DNA from: Tipula vernalis
Taxonomy: Eukaryota > Arthropoda > Insecta > Diptera > Tipulidae
DNA length: 64,000 nucleotides
Direction: 5' to 3'
Assembly (NCBI GenBank): GCA_958295665.1
Contig: OY282558.1
Coordinates: 64,778,789-64,842,788, forward strand
The notes beneath the pieces are model-generated. The model was not told the DNA's origin. It saw only the letters and a list, made by a program, of their open reading frames with translations, and searched no databases. Positions 22,469 through 35,366 of the stretch are shown one piece after another. The position numbers were made by a program, and so were the translations under genes. Numbering within the stretch: position 1 is the stretch's first letter; every line of letters starts with the position of its first letter.

Positions 22469-24431
22469 AAAACGTTCCTCTTACAAAGCAAATAGTTAAA
22501 ACATCCTATAAGCAGACAATATGATCAAGTTTACTAAAATCTTGTTGGTTACTTTGTACTACATGTACAACACGTAAGAGAGTAAAGACCTGAATTTTGA
22601 CAGCACTTACAGCAACTAACTAACTTTAAGATCTTTATCTACAACTAACCATAAATTTCCATAATCAATAATCTCCATTATCGCGCAGCTGAACAATTGA
22701 ACAAATACCGTAAACATACAAACAAGTGCAGGTGCACATAAAAAACCCGTAAAGCTTCTCAAAATGTCATCGCAATTCTGTGACTGACCCAAATATTTAC
22801 CCGTGACTAGTCATATCTCTACATCAAAATCTCCTTAATACTTCGTCTTAATTTATAATATACATACACCTTTAATCGAAATTTTGTTGGTTATATTTCT
22901 TCAGCACATGTCTTATATGTTTGTATCGTATTAAACAAGTGAAGACATTTCGTTTGAAGAAGAGACACCGAAAATAAACAGAAAAAGCGATAAAAATTTA
23001 CATTTTTTTGGAAATACTAGTCGTCTATACTGTAGTAACTTATTTATCGTACCAACTTAATACTTATGTTTGCCTAATAAATATTTTGAAATTTTGTCAA
23101 TCGACTTACACCGATCGGGGTTTTACTTTGTTTTTTCGTTTTTATTTCTTGAATTCAATCAAACACCCCACTCTTTTATTTATTTCTTGATTATGTACTA
23201 CAAAATTTTATAAATATGTGTAACATTTTTATAAGCACGAACACAATCAAAAAATCTTGCCCAACTAAATTTTGCTGTTGCTTGTTGTATTTGTTATTAT
23301 ATATTTTATAATGACGAAACAAAGCAAGGCAATTATTTGCTTCGGTTGGATATGTTCGCCTGTTAAAAGATTTCACTTGAAATGTGATCTCTATAACGAG
23401 TGAGCGAGTTGAAATGATTTTTGTCAATAGAAAATAGAATGAAAATGATAAGACATAGTAAGATTCCTTTGTCTTGGACGTTCGCATACAAAATAAAGTT
23501 GATTTTAAAATGCATTTTGATAAGAAAAATGCATTTTTAGGGAAAATTTTTGTTTTTGTTTTTGTTTTGTGCAGCATATATTGTACTGTCGTCTCTGATG
23601 ATGATGATGACGCACACTTCGATAGCATACAGCTTCAATACATTTATTATTAACTATTTCAAAATTGTGTATAAAACATATTCTAGAAATTTATTTTTGT
23701 GTACGTATGCGGAATGCGCGGCAAAATGCATTTCGCTTGTATTTCGAATACAATCATAAAAGTCGGAGTTTTATTTGTTTGATTATTTATTTTACGTGCT
23801 TGAGAAACAAAAGCAACGCGATTTTATTTTATAAATAAACTTGTTGAACTTGAAGCAATGATTTAATTGTGAAATTCTACTCAAAACAGTCTAGGCGTAC
23901 GCATACCAAAGCACCCTAAATAGATATTTCTAATGACGGTTTTTTATTTCTCTGACGTAGTTTCACTTCCAACAGAATTATTCAGTTGCTAAATTGTTTT
24001 TTTTAGTATATTAGAGACCCAATTTTGCGGAAGCAAATCCATCAAAACCCGAATGATCTCAAAAGACGACGTCTGGTCAGCCGATTACTACTGAAATCTG
24101 GGGGTCTATTATGAAATTGTCGACAGCATTTTTTTCCGACACTGTCGAAGAATTCGACAACGTAGAAAATGGCTACACGAATTAAAAAAAGGCTGAAATA
24201 AAAATAGTCGTTCATTAATGAAATAAAAAAAGGGAAAATTGTATGAAGGAAGACCTTTTTTATTTTAGAAAATTTGTTAAAAAAAATGAATTAAAAAAAG
24301 TCGCAGGTGTTCATACAAAAATCACCATTTTTAATAGGGTAGCCGTAGAAAATTATTCGAGAAAATCGAAAATAACCTCAGCCTAAATGTCACAAATAAT
24401 AATTTTATTTTATTACTTTTTCCTTTATACG
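22469..24431. other. no recognised gene
   Basis: AT-rich DNA between the palindrome and the CsRn1-type LTR. Open frames at 23008-23190 and 23191-23628 have no recognisable domain and are low-complexity. A small GTCGACAG...CTGTCGAA inverted pair occurs near 24120-24170. Confidence 0.5.
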
Positions 24432-24805
24432 TGTGGCAGCACCATCGTGGAAGTACCCAACATACCAACATCGAAACGAGCAATGGGTAACACTAATTAA
24501 AAAAGGTACGACAGACAACACAAAAAACGTTTTGACAGGATACAAAAAAAGTCTCTTGTGTGCGTCCGCACGATTAACACGTCTAATAAATCGACGAACA
24601 AATACAATTTCAATTCTTAATACATGTTAAACTACGACGAATAAATAAAACATATTATACTGTGAATAATTACGCGTTTTATTTTAAGTGGAATATAAAT
24701 ATTCGAACATACTATCGCACAATTATCGCCTTACTTATCAACTGCGCCATTGTTGATCTCGCCATACTACGCGCACACCATAGCTCATAAATTGGAATCT
24801 ATCCA
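24432..24805 (+). repeat. 5' LTR of CsRn1-type element (single copy here)
   Basis: Begins TGTGGCAGCACC and ends near ATCCA, a few bases before the primer-binding site; contains AATAAATAAA-type signals near 24640. Boundaries are inferred from TG...CA convention and the primer site because no partner copy is present. Confidence 0.6.
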
Positions 24806-24809
24806 TAAC

Positions 24810-24825
24810 TGGTGACCCCGACGTG
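24810..24825 (+). promoter_or_regulatory. tRNA-Trp primer-binding site
   Basis: TGGTGACCCCGACGTG. From memory this complements the 3' end of animal tRNA-Trp including CCA, and would prime minus-strand DNA synthesis. Confidence 0.85.
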
Positions 24826-25174
24826 ATTTTTTCAAGTGAAATAATCAAATAACATTTTATAGTGAGTGATTTCGACAGTGCGCGATTATTAAGTGCATTT
24901 TCTTCGCATATTAAGTGTATACAGTACGAACACGCGGTAATGAAGCAAGTAAAGGTAAAAACACGCGGTAGCATAGGCAAGCGAAATCAGTTAGTTGATA
25001 AAATAGTATTAATTATCAAACGATATATACTTTTGCTGTCGGTCGACAAACACGAAATAACGATTAATTTTTTGTCAATTTATACCGATTCAATTCATAA
25101 CAAAATATGTCGACGACGACGAAAAAAACGTTCACAAAACAAACAGCGGTGAAATAGCACGAGTGTCTATTAAA

Positions 25175-25320
25175 GTGTCACCATTTTGGGTGGAGTGCCC
25201 CGAAATTTGGTTTACCCAAGTAGAGGCGCAATTCGAGACGAATCGAGATGATGGACTTACATTACCGGCAACAACGGGCCAGATCACGAGGCCGATCGCA
25301 AAATCGTCAGCAATCGCGTA
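25175..25320 (+). pseudogene. CsRn1-type gag fragment
   Basis: The frame reads VSPFWVECPEIWFTQVEAQF and onward, the conserved PFW...P..WF.QVEAQF block of CsRn1-lineage capsids, then ends at a TAG near 25320. The rest of gag to 25440 is deleted or out of frame. Confidence 0.85.
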
Positions 25321-25439
25321 GTCAATTACGAACGCCTAGCCAGGATGAATTATGTTGGTACCATCAAACCTACGTAAGACAAAGCAGCTAAATGTCGCGA
25401 GCCATGTTCTAAAAGACAGGCGCCTAACGTAACCATTCC

Positions 25440-26552
25440 AAAAAACTAATAGGCCAGTCGCCTAATATAGGCGACGCGGGTCGTAGAATAGCGCGACTTA
25501 TCGCTATTGATAATTTAACAAAGTCGAAATTCTTAATCGATACAGGCGCGGATGTTTCAGTGCTTCCGCCTACGATCAGCGAACGGCAAAAACCTCCAGC
25601 AGCGACAAAACTATTTGCAGCTAACGGTAGCGAAATTAAAACATATGGCACCAAACGTTTGACTCTCTCATTAAATCTACGAAGAAGTTTCACCTGGGAT
25701 TTCATTATAGCAGACGTTACTACATCGATCATCGGAGCTGATTTTTTACGCCATTTCGAACTCTTGGTGGACATAAAAAACGGTCAGCTGATCGACAGCC
25801 TGACCAAATTGTCAGTCAAGGCAGTTCAACAAAAGACAGGTGAGCAAACTTTGAAAGCCTATGATATTAATTCCGCGTTTGCAGATTTATTGCATGAATT
25901 CCGCGACGTAACTGTCTTCACTAATACTAAGAAAGGCAAAGTTAGTATGACGACTCACCACATCACAACGACAGGTCAGCCAGTCTGTGTCAAAGCACGA
26001 AAGATGTCGCCCGAAAAACTTAAGGCTGCTCAAAATGAATTCCAATTTCTAACGGATCAGGGGATAATTCGCCCTTCCAAAAGTAATTAACAATACGAGA
26101 TATTTTCGAAATTTTCACGGTACTTGACTTACAGCGTGCCTACCAACAAATCCCTATCGAGCTAAACGACATACCGAAAACGGCCATAATTACACCTTTC
26201 GGATTATACGAGTATGTTTACATGACTTTTGGGTTATGTAACGCGGGCCAGACGTTTCAAAATTCAAAGGGTTATTCACGAAGTTTTACGAGGATTGAAC
26301 TTCGTTTTCTCGTACCTGGACGATATTTTTATTGCTTCGAAAACACCGGCGGAGCATAGATGTCACGTCAAGATGGTACTTCAGCGATTATCAGAATACG
26401 GCTTATGCATCAATACAGCGAAATGTCAATGGGGTAAAACAGAGGTGCAGTTCCTAGGACATCTGGTGACATCTAATGGCATTAAGCCCCATTACCAGAA
26501 AAAGTACAAGTCATTGACAACTTCCCGAAACCGAAGACAGTGCAACAACTGA
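25440..26552 (+). pseudogene. CsRn1-type protease and reverse transcriptase
   Basis: The protease has FLIDTGADVSVLPP at about 25524-25565 and ADFLRHF later (25740). The frame is open to 26090 (end of the pre-RT region, [13 protein letters not shown]). A deletion then removes the first RT block. 26100-26228 keeps [13 protein letters not shown] and [15 protein letters not shown] in another frame, and 26229-26552 holds the catalytic [10 protein letters not shown] and the FLGHLVTSNGIKP thumb motif. The polymerase could not be made whole because of the deletion and frame changes. Confidence 0.88.
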
Positions 26553-28002
26553 AAAGATTCTTGGCCATGATAAATTTTTATACACTGCAGAAACTAATAG
26601 TTGGCAACAAAAAGAATGACAAGACCGAGATTCCATGGATAGCGAACCGAATTCCAAATTATCACTTTACGTTGACGCATCAGATATGGCAGCAGGCGCG
26701 GTCCTTCATCAACAAGATAAAGCAGGAGTTATCCAACCGTTGGGTTTCTACTCAAAAAAGTTAACAGAGTGCAGCAGAGATATTCTACGTACAATCGCGA
26801 ACTTCTAGCGATGCAGTAAAACACTTTCAACACATGGTTGAAGGACGAGATTTCTGCATTTATACGGACCATAAACCATTGGTTTTCATGTTTCGTCAGA
26901 AACTAGAGAAGGCATCACCGCGACAGGTCTGTCATATTGACTACATCGGGCAGTTTACAAACAAAATTTTGCACGTCGCTGGCAAAGATAATGCAGTAGC
27001 GGATCTACTGTCACGAATCGAGTTGATTGATAATAACGATATTATCGATTTCAAAGCAATTGCAAATGAGCAAAAAGAGGATCCCGAATTAAAAACCTTA
27101 TTGGCAGGTATAATAATTCTAATCGTGTTCTAAAGTATTTTGCCATTCCAGGATCTAATGAAACACTGTGCTGTGATGCAACCTACCAGTTAATCAGACC
27201 ATTTGTACCCAAAAGGTTCAGGACTCTGATACTAACCCAACTTCACGGTTTAGCACATGCAGGCATTAGAGCAACGAACAAATTGTTACGACAAAAGTTC
27301 TTTTGGCCTAGCATGAACAAGGATTGCAACGGTTTTGTAAGAGCTTGTCTAGCGTGTCAGCGAGCTAAAGTTCAGCGACACAACAAGACGCCAGTGTCCG
27401 ATTTCATCGTACCGGATAGCCGATTTCAACACGTCAATAAGGATATCGTTGGCCCATTACCGATCAGTTCAGACAAGCGTTACATTTTGACATGTATCGA
27501 CCGTTATACGCGATGGCCAGAGGCTTATCCGATGTCTGACATGACAGCTGAGACGATCGCACGAGAGTTTATATCACACTGGGTATCACGATTTGGTACT
27601 CCATCACGAATCACCACAGATTTGGGTCGACAATTTGAGTTCGAAATCTTCAGGGAGTTAACGAGACGTTTGGGAATTAACCATCTTAAGACGATGCCTT
27701 ACCATCCCCAGTCGAATGGGATGATCGAGAGATGGCATCGAACGTTAAAAAGCGCATTCAAAGGCTACCAAACTAACGACTGGATAGATTCATTACCTAC
27801 AATACTACTAGGGTTGAGGTCAAAGTTCAAAGATGACATCAAGGCGACGCGGATGTTACTGCGGCTACCGGGCGAATTCTTTCACGAGGTTTCAGCAACT
27901 GAAAACCAAGCTGAGTTTCTGAAAAATCTAAGGCGAATGATGAACAAACTAAGACCGAAACTTGCGAGCCATCACGATCGGAGAGATCGTGAAATTAGTT
28001 AG
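26553..28002 (+). pseudogene. CsRn1-type RNase H and integrase
   Basis: 26560-26830 keeps LKRFLAMINFY and a degraded RNase H start. 26834-27133 has FCIYTDHKPLVFMF and HVAGKDNAVADLLSRIE. 27283-28002 is a long open integrase frame: CLACQRAKV from the zinc domain, core DIVGPLP / CIDRYTRWPEA (first D), ITTDLGRQFE (second D, followed by L-G where N-G is usual) and PQSNGMIERWHRTLK (E). The frame ends at TAG-rich sequence before the usual C terminus. All integrase catalytic acids seem present in the surviving piece. Confidence 0.88.
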
Positions 28003-28278
28003 GTTATCGTTAAATTTCAAAATGGAGTCGATCGTTTCCATGGGTGCGACATGTTATAACCATCACTTTTTTCGCTTCGATGCATTTTCGATAGAATAAC
28101 TGTATTCCTTTGTTAAAAATATAAAATTTTAAAACAGTTTAGTTGTAAGATACCGTTACTCCGTCGAAAATCCATCGAAGCATAACATGTCAGCCCATGA
28201 AAGTGAGTTCGGTTGAGTTGAAAGTTCTACAGCAAATTATATTATGGACGTATTCGAAGTTTGTGATAATTATTCCAG
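28003..28278. other. junction between two gypsy remnants
   Basis: No protein motif or LTR partner found; holds neither the CsRn1 3' LTR nor a recognisable Mag 5' LTR. Confidence 0.4.
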
Positions 28279-29028
28279 ATGTATCAAAATGAAAAGTGGA
28301 TGAAACGAAAGGAAAATACGTCAAAGATTTTTAATGGCGGTGGCGCAGGTAAGAGCGATAGCAACAATAGGGATCTAACTTGTTATCGATGTGGGAAACC
28401 AGGACACAAAGCGAGCGAGTGCAGAAATAAGAACAAATTGTACTGCTACCAGTGCAAAGCAACAGGCCACATCGCTAATATATGCATGAAGAAATATAAA
28501 AAAGACGCCAACACACATTCGGCGAATGCAATTGAAACCATTGATAAGGATGAGTTGAAAGAAAGAAATACACTACGACTTTATACAGAATCGGATGAAC
28601 GTAGTAAATTCCTAATACGCGTTTCAATTGAAGACAAACCATTTGAAATGGAATTTGATACGGGATCCGCCATATCAACAATCAGTGAAAAGTTATTACA
28701 CAGTAGACTGCCTGAAGTTAAGATAAACCCAACCAATACAAAGTTAAAGGCATTCAATGGTAGCATTTTTCCAGCATTGGGGGTAGCAAGGCTATCGGTC
28801 ACCCATGACAATAAATCTATAAGAGGAAATCTATATATCGTCGAAGACAAATTCGACACTATCTTTGGTCGAGAATGGATAAAAGCACTACAATTATTAC
28901 CGCCAAAGGATGTCAAAACCATCACACCCGTAAAGGGAGATGTCACTATACTGGAAAAAGACATCTTTGAAAGCAATGAGGATCTATTCAAGAATACAAT
29001 CGGCACAATTCCAGATATTAAAGGTTAA
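28279..29028 (+). pseudogene. Mag-type gypsy gag C terminus and protease
   Basis: The open frame includes two CCHC zinc knuckles (CYRCGKPGHKASEC and CYQCKATGHIANIC, residues 35-70), then a protease with MEFDTGSAISTIS (about residue 125) and FDTIFGREWIKAL (about residue 195). Gag and protease are in one frame. A TAA ends it at 29026-29028, but the same frame continues open into the RT beginning, so this TAA is probably a nonsense change. The N-terminal part of gag and the 5' LTR are missing. Confidence 0.88.
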
Positions 29029-29672
29029 TTAAAACTGCGCGAAGGGGTTTCACCAATTTACATTAAACCAAGGCCGGTGCCATACGCAATACGCCATTTG
29101 ATCGAAGACGAAATCGAAAGGCTGGAAAAATCAGGGACTTTAGAAAAGGTCGAACATTCAGACTGGGGAACACCAGTGGTGCCAATAATTAAAGCGGAAA
29201 ATCAAATAAGACTGTGCGCAGATTATAAGGTTACACACTTAACAAGGTAATAATGGATGACAAATATCCAATCCCGAAAATTGAGTATATAATGCACAAG
29301 TTGAGGAGAGTGCACTAATGCAAACAATTAGCACACATAAAGGCCTTTACAAGGCTAGAAAGCTAATGTTTGGGGTAAAAACGGCACCCAATATCTGGCA
29401 ACGCTTTATGGATGAAAATATCACCAATAATCTCACCAATAATGCTTCTTTGACGACATTATTGTCGCTGGTCGTACATTGCCGGAGACGATGGAGCGCG
29501 TACAGGCGTTGTTAGAGAAATTACGTCGATAAAATATACACCTAAATAAGAGCAAGTGTAAATTATTCAGAGAGGCGATTACATACTTAGGGTACACCAT
29601 AAGTGAAGCCGGTATTCAGAAGAATAAGGATAAAAAACTAAAGCAATCGCTGAAATCACTCGACCGAGGGAC
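29029..29672 (+). pseudogene. Mag-type reverse transcriptase, frame-broken
   Basis: Pieces in order: YIKPRPVPYAIRHLIEDEIE and DWGTPVVPIIK (29050-29190), an ADYKVT block, YKARKLMFGVKTAPNIWQRF (29330-29410), the palm motif as FDDIIVAGRT in a shifted frame (29450-29480) and YLGYTISEAGIQ-like thumb sequence (29580-29620). Several indels separate them, including a shortened block near 29240-29310. Confidence 0.82.
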
Positions 29673-30440
29673 GTGTCGGAGCTACGCCAATTCATTGGAA
29701 TGGTAACATATTACAACAATTTTATTCCGGATATGGCAACCATTTTAAATCCCTTTTACAAATTATTACGAAATGACGTAAAATTCATTTGGAATGAAGA
29801 ATGTCAACGAGCGTTTACTGATATTGAAGCGGAATTACAAAGCGATTCGGTATTGATGCCATACGTAGAAAAACTCCCATTGATTCTGGCGACAGATGCA
29901 TCGCCCGTGGGAATTTCTGCAATATTGTCACATAAAACACCAACTGGGGAACAACCAATAGCGTATGCGTCTCGCGCGTTATCAAAAAATGAGTCGAATT
30001 ACAGCCAACTTCATAAAGAAGCGACAGCCATTTACTGAGCACTTCTAAAATTTTTCAATTATTGTTACGGACGTAAATTCACTTTAATAACGGACAATAA
30101 ACCTTTGGCAATGATTTTGAACCCAGATAAAAACCTACCGGCATTAACATCACAACGATTACTAAGTTATGCGCAATTCTTATCCGGATTTAAATACAAA
30201 ATTGAACATAGAGAGGCAAAAAACCATATGAATGTCGATTTCCTATCTCGGCATCCGGTGGCGGAAATCGATCAACCAGAAGATAAAGAAGAACTTACAG
30301 TGTATCAATTGGCGGAAGATGTTCTACCAATTACGAGTGGAACAATTTCGAAGGCAATGAAAAGTGATAACATACTATGTGATCTGTACAATCGTCTACA
30401 GACGGGAAGCAGTTTAGACCATTTAAGGGGCAAGAAATGA
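29673..30440 (+). pseudogene. Mag-type RNase H
   Basis: Begins with the connection motif ELRQFIGMVTYYNNFIPDMA, then RNase H with ILATDASPVGISAILSH, SNYSQLHKEATAIY and, after a TGA at about 30036, FTLITDNKPLAMI and HREAKNHMNVDFLSRHP. The frame continues through the linker to the start of integrase, with another stop at 30438-30440. Confidence 0.87.
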
Positions 30441-30487
30441 TCTTAATTCCAAGCATATTACAAAAACAAATCCTAAAGTAATTACAT

Positions 30488-31621
30488 ATGGCACATATCG
30501 GCATCGTCAAAATGAAAGCTCTAGCACGAAGCTATTGTTATTGGAAAGGTATAGACTACGATATCGAGACAATGGTGAAAAGTTGTCGAGAATGTGCGAG
30601 GGTCGCAAAAGAACCGGCGAAGGCTCCAGTGCATACGTGGGAACTTCCGACCATGCCATGGCAGCGAATACACATGGATTTCGCTGGGCCTTTTAAGGAA
30701 CATTATTTTTTGGTGGTAGTGGATGCCAGAACAAGATGGTTAGAGGTGGTACCCATGAAAACTATCACCAGTTTCTATACCATCAGATCATTACGCGAAC
30801 TGTTTGCACGGTTTGGTCTGCCACAAATAGTGGTAACGGATAATGGAACAAATTTCACGTCCAAAGAATTCCAAGATTTTTTGCAAAGTAATGGTATCAA
30901 ACAAAAGCGAACTGCTCCAGCACACCCATCCACCAATGGACAGGCAGAAAGAAGTGTCCAGACGTTAAAATATGCATTGCGGGCCGCTATAAATGATCCA
31001 GGAGATTTACAACTGAAATTACAGCGATTCTTACTTCAATACAGGAAAGTAATAAATTCGACAACAGGGAGAAGCCCAGCAGAACAAATGCTACTTGATT
31101 ACACAAATAGTAACCCATTAAGGTATAGACGGGAGCTATGTATAGGCGATACAGCCCAGATCCGTTGGTATCAAAACAAAGCGATCAAATGGAAATTCGG
31201 CAAGGTTATTCAGAAAGAGGGTTTGCTACACTATGTGATTGAGGTCGAGGGAAAATTGCAACGTCGACATATTGACCAGATTCGAGCCACAGGGGTTGAA
31301 GGAAACAGAGAGGGTTACTCGGACTCGGTAAAAAGGTATCCAAATACAGAAGTATGCCCATCGAAGAATGACGATGATGGTAAAATAACTAGAACGGAGA
31401 ATATCGAATCAACAGATGAAGTGAATGATCCTAAATCAACAGAGTCGCAACAAATAGGATGTACATCCTCAACGGCTATCTCAGGGCATCGCCGGAGAGA
31501 GTATAATAAAAGGGGACGGAACTGAAATTACAGCGGGGCATATACGAATGGATGGACCAGAGGGTTCTACAGTTCGACGTTCTGGCCGAGTGCGTCGAGC
31601 ACCAAATAGGATGAATTTATA
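30488..31621 (+). pseudogene. Mag-type integrase
   Basis: The open frame 30488-31525 has an H...H zinc half (HIGIVKMKALARSYCYW), CRECARVAKEP, the first core D in IHMDFAGPF, the second in VVTDNGTNFTSKEF, and E in STNGQAERSVQTLK. A C-terminal GPY/F-type region (GDTAQIRWY, KWKFGKVIQKEG) follows. The true C terminus, with an RRSGRVRRAPNRMN-like tail ending at TAA 31619-31621, lies in the next frame, so a small indel near 31520-31540 broke the end. Otherwise this domain is well preserved. Confidence 0.9.
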
Positions 31622-34600
31622 AGGTATTCAGTTCTTCTCGCCGGGAAGACTATTATGTATTGCATTACCAGTCTCATACTATATCTTAGATCGGGCAATA
31701 CTTTGCTATCTAAAATGCTTGTATACATATACGGAGGAGCAGTCATATTGAATTCAGAAAGTAAGCAGCATATCAGATATATTTACACCTCAGTATTATA
31801 ATAATAAAATGTAATAAAAGTCTTATTTAATATATAATAATTATTTTAAAGCGTTTTGTCGCAATTTCGAGAAACTCGAAACTCGTAATGCTTACATAAT
31901 CGTATATCGTACCCCAGAGTGTGATTTAAACCGAAACCAGGAAACGTCATTAAATTGAACAGTTTTGCTGAACAGTGAAGAAAAAGTCAACTAAAAGCTT
32001 TGCGTCAACATAGTAAAGAAGTTGCATTACAAATTAGCGCAATAAAAGACTTTGACTGACACAGAAGTTTGGCCTCCAATTTTAATTAAACCAAGAGCCT
32101 AATTATGCAAAAATCAATGCAATACGCCATTGCCGTGATTTAATAAAGACACATCGCAAAAATTCTCATCTCATCTATTTTAAATTACCACGTCCATGTA
32201 GAGAAGAAAAAAATGTACATTCCATAGTAAAATTTTCTGTAAAGTCCCCGGCGATCATATCACACAATATCATTGTGATGCACAAAACAAAAATATTTCG
32301 TTGATTATCTGCCCAATTCAAAAAAAAAAAAAAAAAAAAAAAAAAATTTACTGTTTTACGCGCACTAATGATGTATGATTATTTATTTAGTTTCATAATG
32401 TGCCACCATTTCTGTCATCCTCATCAAATATCACAATTTAGTCAATTTAAAAACCATTTTCTCTCGTTTGTGTGTTGTGTTTTGTTTGCCTTTTAAAATT
32501 AATTCAATTCTTTAAGGTTTGATTGTATGTTTACATAATTTTACATGTGAGCGCGCGCGTACACATAAGAAATTCGCACCACATTAGTGAAAACCACCAA
32601 AATAATAAACATCTGTGGAATATGGCCAAGCGCGCGCGAATAAATAACGCATAAACGCGACACTACGGTTGTGTGCTTGTATGAACAAAAATGTGTTTTG
32701 GGAACTATAACTGAGTCTGTCAGGTGATTATAGTTGTAATGGCAATAGGAAAACATAACTAAAAAAACATCATTCATTTTCTATAGGGTTCGGCGCGCGC
32801 GATGGGAAATTAAACACACGTTCTTGCACCACGATGAAATTCGAATTTTTATGTGAAATGTTTTTGGATCAATCCAAGAAATTTAATTTCCCAGGTTATG
32901 ATAAAAATAATCAGAGTTGGAATGTAAAAAATGTGTTCGAGGAATTTTTTTTTCGGTTTTTTTTTTTGGTATGTGTGCAAGAAGGATTTTTTGCCTGATT
33001 TGCGGACGGGGAATAATAATTTGTGTATCCGTTCTAAACAGGATTGATATCCTGGTGATACCGTTGAATAAATGGAGGGGTCTCTTACCGTCAGTATTTT
33101 TGTTTTTTTGATTTTTAGTTGATTTGATTTGATTAATTTATTCAAATTAAAAATAATTCGCGATTGTTCATACTTGCGCGCTCTCGGTGTACAAAGGCAA
33201 TTTTGGTGTTCACAAATATAACGAATTGAATTGAAATAGGTTCATAGGAGAGCATAAAGAAGAGAACACAGTTATACACCCGCACATTTTTTTTTACAAT
33301 TTATAACATAACTTGTTGTTTGGTTCTTTGGTTTCGTTTTCAATTCGTTATATCCGAATTTGAAAGACCAGTTTTAGTGCTGCGCTCCTATGATTCGTTC
33401 AGTATGAATGTTCATTGAACACTTTGCAATGCCGTTCGTTGCCTTTTTACTCGTAAAATGTTATTATTATTTAATGTGAATGACCTCTTAATACAAAAAA
33501 AAAAAAATCATTGATTTTTTGTTGTTGGTTTTGGTTTCAGTTTTACATTGGGAAATAATAATTGCCTTAATGAATTTCAAGGTTATAGTTTTTTTAGTTT
33601 GGTGTATTTCCTGTATCTGGAGTAAGCATATTGCTGGTTTTAGTAAAACTGCAAAGAATCATCTCGGTCATTTAGAAATTTTTGATTTTGCAAAAGCGAT
33701 TATAAATGTACACTCAAATTCTAATATACTACAATGTAAATCGTAAGTACAAATTTGTGTTTTCGATTTTCTCTTTTGTATAAACCCAAACGTATCTATC
33801 GCGCACATACAGACAGACAGATAAAAATACCGCGAGTACAAAAGTACTTGTGAAATGCAATTGAACTTTTTTTTTTTAAATTCTCGAACCGTAATACAGA
33901 ATAATTAGACTTTTCTTATGTTCGCCTGGTTAAGTGTTGTACATTGTATTACTTGTACTAGATTTTACTTGAAAATTGTTGTTGTTAATTCATTATTTCA
34001 TCGACTTCTTTCCCGTTTTCTTCAATTTTTTACACAATATAAAATCTCGTTTTTTACAACAAAAAAAAAACATTGTTGTTGTGCCATGTACTTGATGTAC
34101 ATGCGCGCGCGGGGAAATGAAATGGGTGGTTTGGGATGGGAGGGAAGGGGTTATTTGCCGCATTTAATTCCAATTCTCAATGTAATACCACAATTTCCAT
34201 ATTTATACATTTAAAAATGAATTTAAAATAATGAAACAATAAGCGAGAAGAAATTCAAAGATGAAACGAGTTACATGCATGTTTTACATCTTGAATAAAA
34301 AGCGCGCGCCATTTAGTTCATGCACAATAAAGAAAGAAAATGCAATTGAAGAAAATGCTCGCGTATGTGTAATCACAAACAAAGGTGCATGTTGGTGTGA
34401 TGTATTAGGTATAGCAAATAATTGTTAAAGAGCGGGAAAATAATTATTTTTCATGAACTTACTGCGGGTATATGCATGTATAGAATTCTTATTTCGTTCT
34501 TTTATTTATTTATAAAGAATTGGTTTGCTTGCTTTTCTTAAAATTTGGAGGCAATTATCGTTGTTTCAAAAGGAGGGATGTGAGAAAATTCATAAAAATT

Positions 34601-35295
34601 CTGTTAACCTGTTGTGATAAGATAGTTCGAATTATTTTCTCATTCTATGAGAGAAATTTCATAAATCATAAAACTATCTCCTCCATGTCACATTAAACTG
34701 ATGCACAATATTTTTATTGTGGAATTGTGCAATTTTGTGCCTATATTATAAAATTTGTGTATAGCGTACAGGAAAGAGAAATAGGGTAGGGTTTGTCACG
34801 TGATTGTCACACCAGAAATCCCATATTTATCGTTTTTATGATGATATTGTGCAACATACCGATGCATAACTGAATTGATCTTATAAATTGTATAAATTTC
34901 CCAGAATCGGCCATAGAACCTTCACTATTTATGAAAATTACGGTTCCTCGAAGAGCGTATATGGCCAATTTCCAGAAATCTCATCTTTTACGAAAAGGGC
35001 GAACTAAAACAAAGTACAATTAATATATTGTTTTATATACTTTAGCTAAAATCGGCCATTGAACTTCCACAAAATATTAAAATAGCGGTTTTTCGAATAG
35101 GCTATATGAAATTTTAATTAATGGAAATGTGGAGGTTCTACGGCCGATTCTGTCTAAAGTATATTATGCACGACTTGGCTAATATGTTAATGGTACTTTG
35201 TTTTAGTTCACATCTTTAATAAATGCAGTTAGACTGAAAATCCGCTCCCACTTGTTACATTAACTACTTCCTTAGTCTTGATACCTCTCGCGGCG
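31622..35295. other. no gene recognised; repeats and homopolymers
   Basis: The first 250 bases probably include the Mag element 3' flank or LTR (polyadenylation-like AATAAAATGTAATAAAAG near 31805). An A27 run at 32320-32346 could be a retrotransposed poly(A) tail. GCGCGC-rich spots occur at 32550-32640 and 34100. Open frames here (32849-33145 minus, 33519-33746 plus, 33918-34214 plus) are low-complexity with no domain. The region 34905-35209 holds an inverted-repeat family listed separately. Confidence 0.5.
34905..35209. repeat. inverted-repeat cluster of a dispersed family
   Basis: Three copies of a motif around GAATCGGCCATAGAACCTCC: two in plus orientation (about 34907 and 35050) and one inverted (about 35112-35150). 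They lie around and inside an exact 17-bp inverted pair (GAACTAAAACAAAGTAC at 35001-35017; its complement at 35193-35209). A fourth copy, inverted, lies at 48772-48862 with about 100 bp of alignable sequence. It is probably a small non-autonomous element, eroded. Confidence 0.65.
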
Positions 35296-35298
35296 TGA

Positions 35299-35366
35299 TT
35301 CCTGCAGCTCAGTCGGATAGAGGAGTGTGGCGACTCAAAAATATAATTAATTTGAGCCCACACAAA
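35299..35366 (+). other. tRNA-Lys-like relic
   Basis: The sequence has AGCTCAGTCGGATAGAGG, nearly the D-arm/box A of animal tRNA-Lys (one extra A), and 45 bases on TTTGAGCCCAC in place of the T-arm box B. The anticodon stem and acceptor ends do not fold convincingly. It may be a decayed tRNA gene or the head of a tRNA-derived SINE; not a working tRNA. Confidence 0.4.

Larger units (their letters stand above)
24432..28002 (+). mobile_element. CsRn1-type Ty3/gypsy element, 3' truncated
   Basis: Plus-strand element with a 5' LTR, a tRNA-Trp primer-binding site, a gag scrap, protease, RT, RNase H and integrase in order. Use of the tRNA-Trp site is, as I recall, characteristic of the CsRn1 lineage. 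I find no second copy of the LTR after the integrase, so the 3' end has been lost. Coding frames change at least four times. It probably ended further right before later deletions. Confidence 0.85.

Noticed and set aside
32849..34214. Several open frames of 64-98 codons
   Set aside because: Low-complexity, Phe/Lys-rich translations from A/T-rich DNA; no motif.
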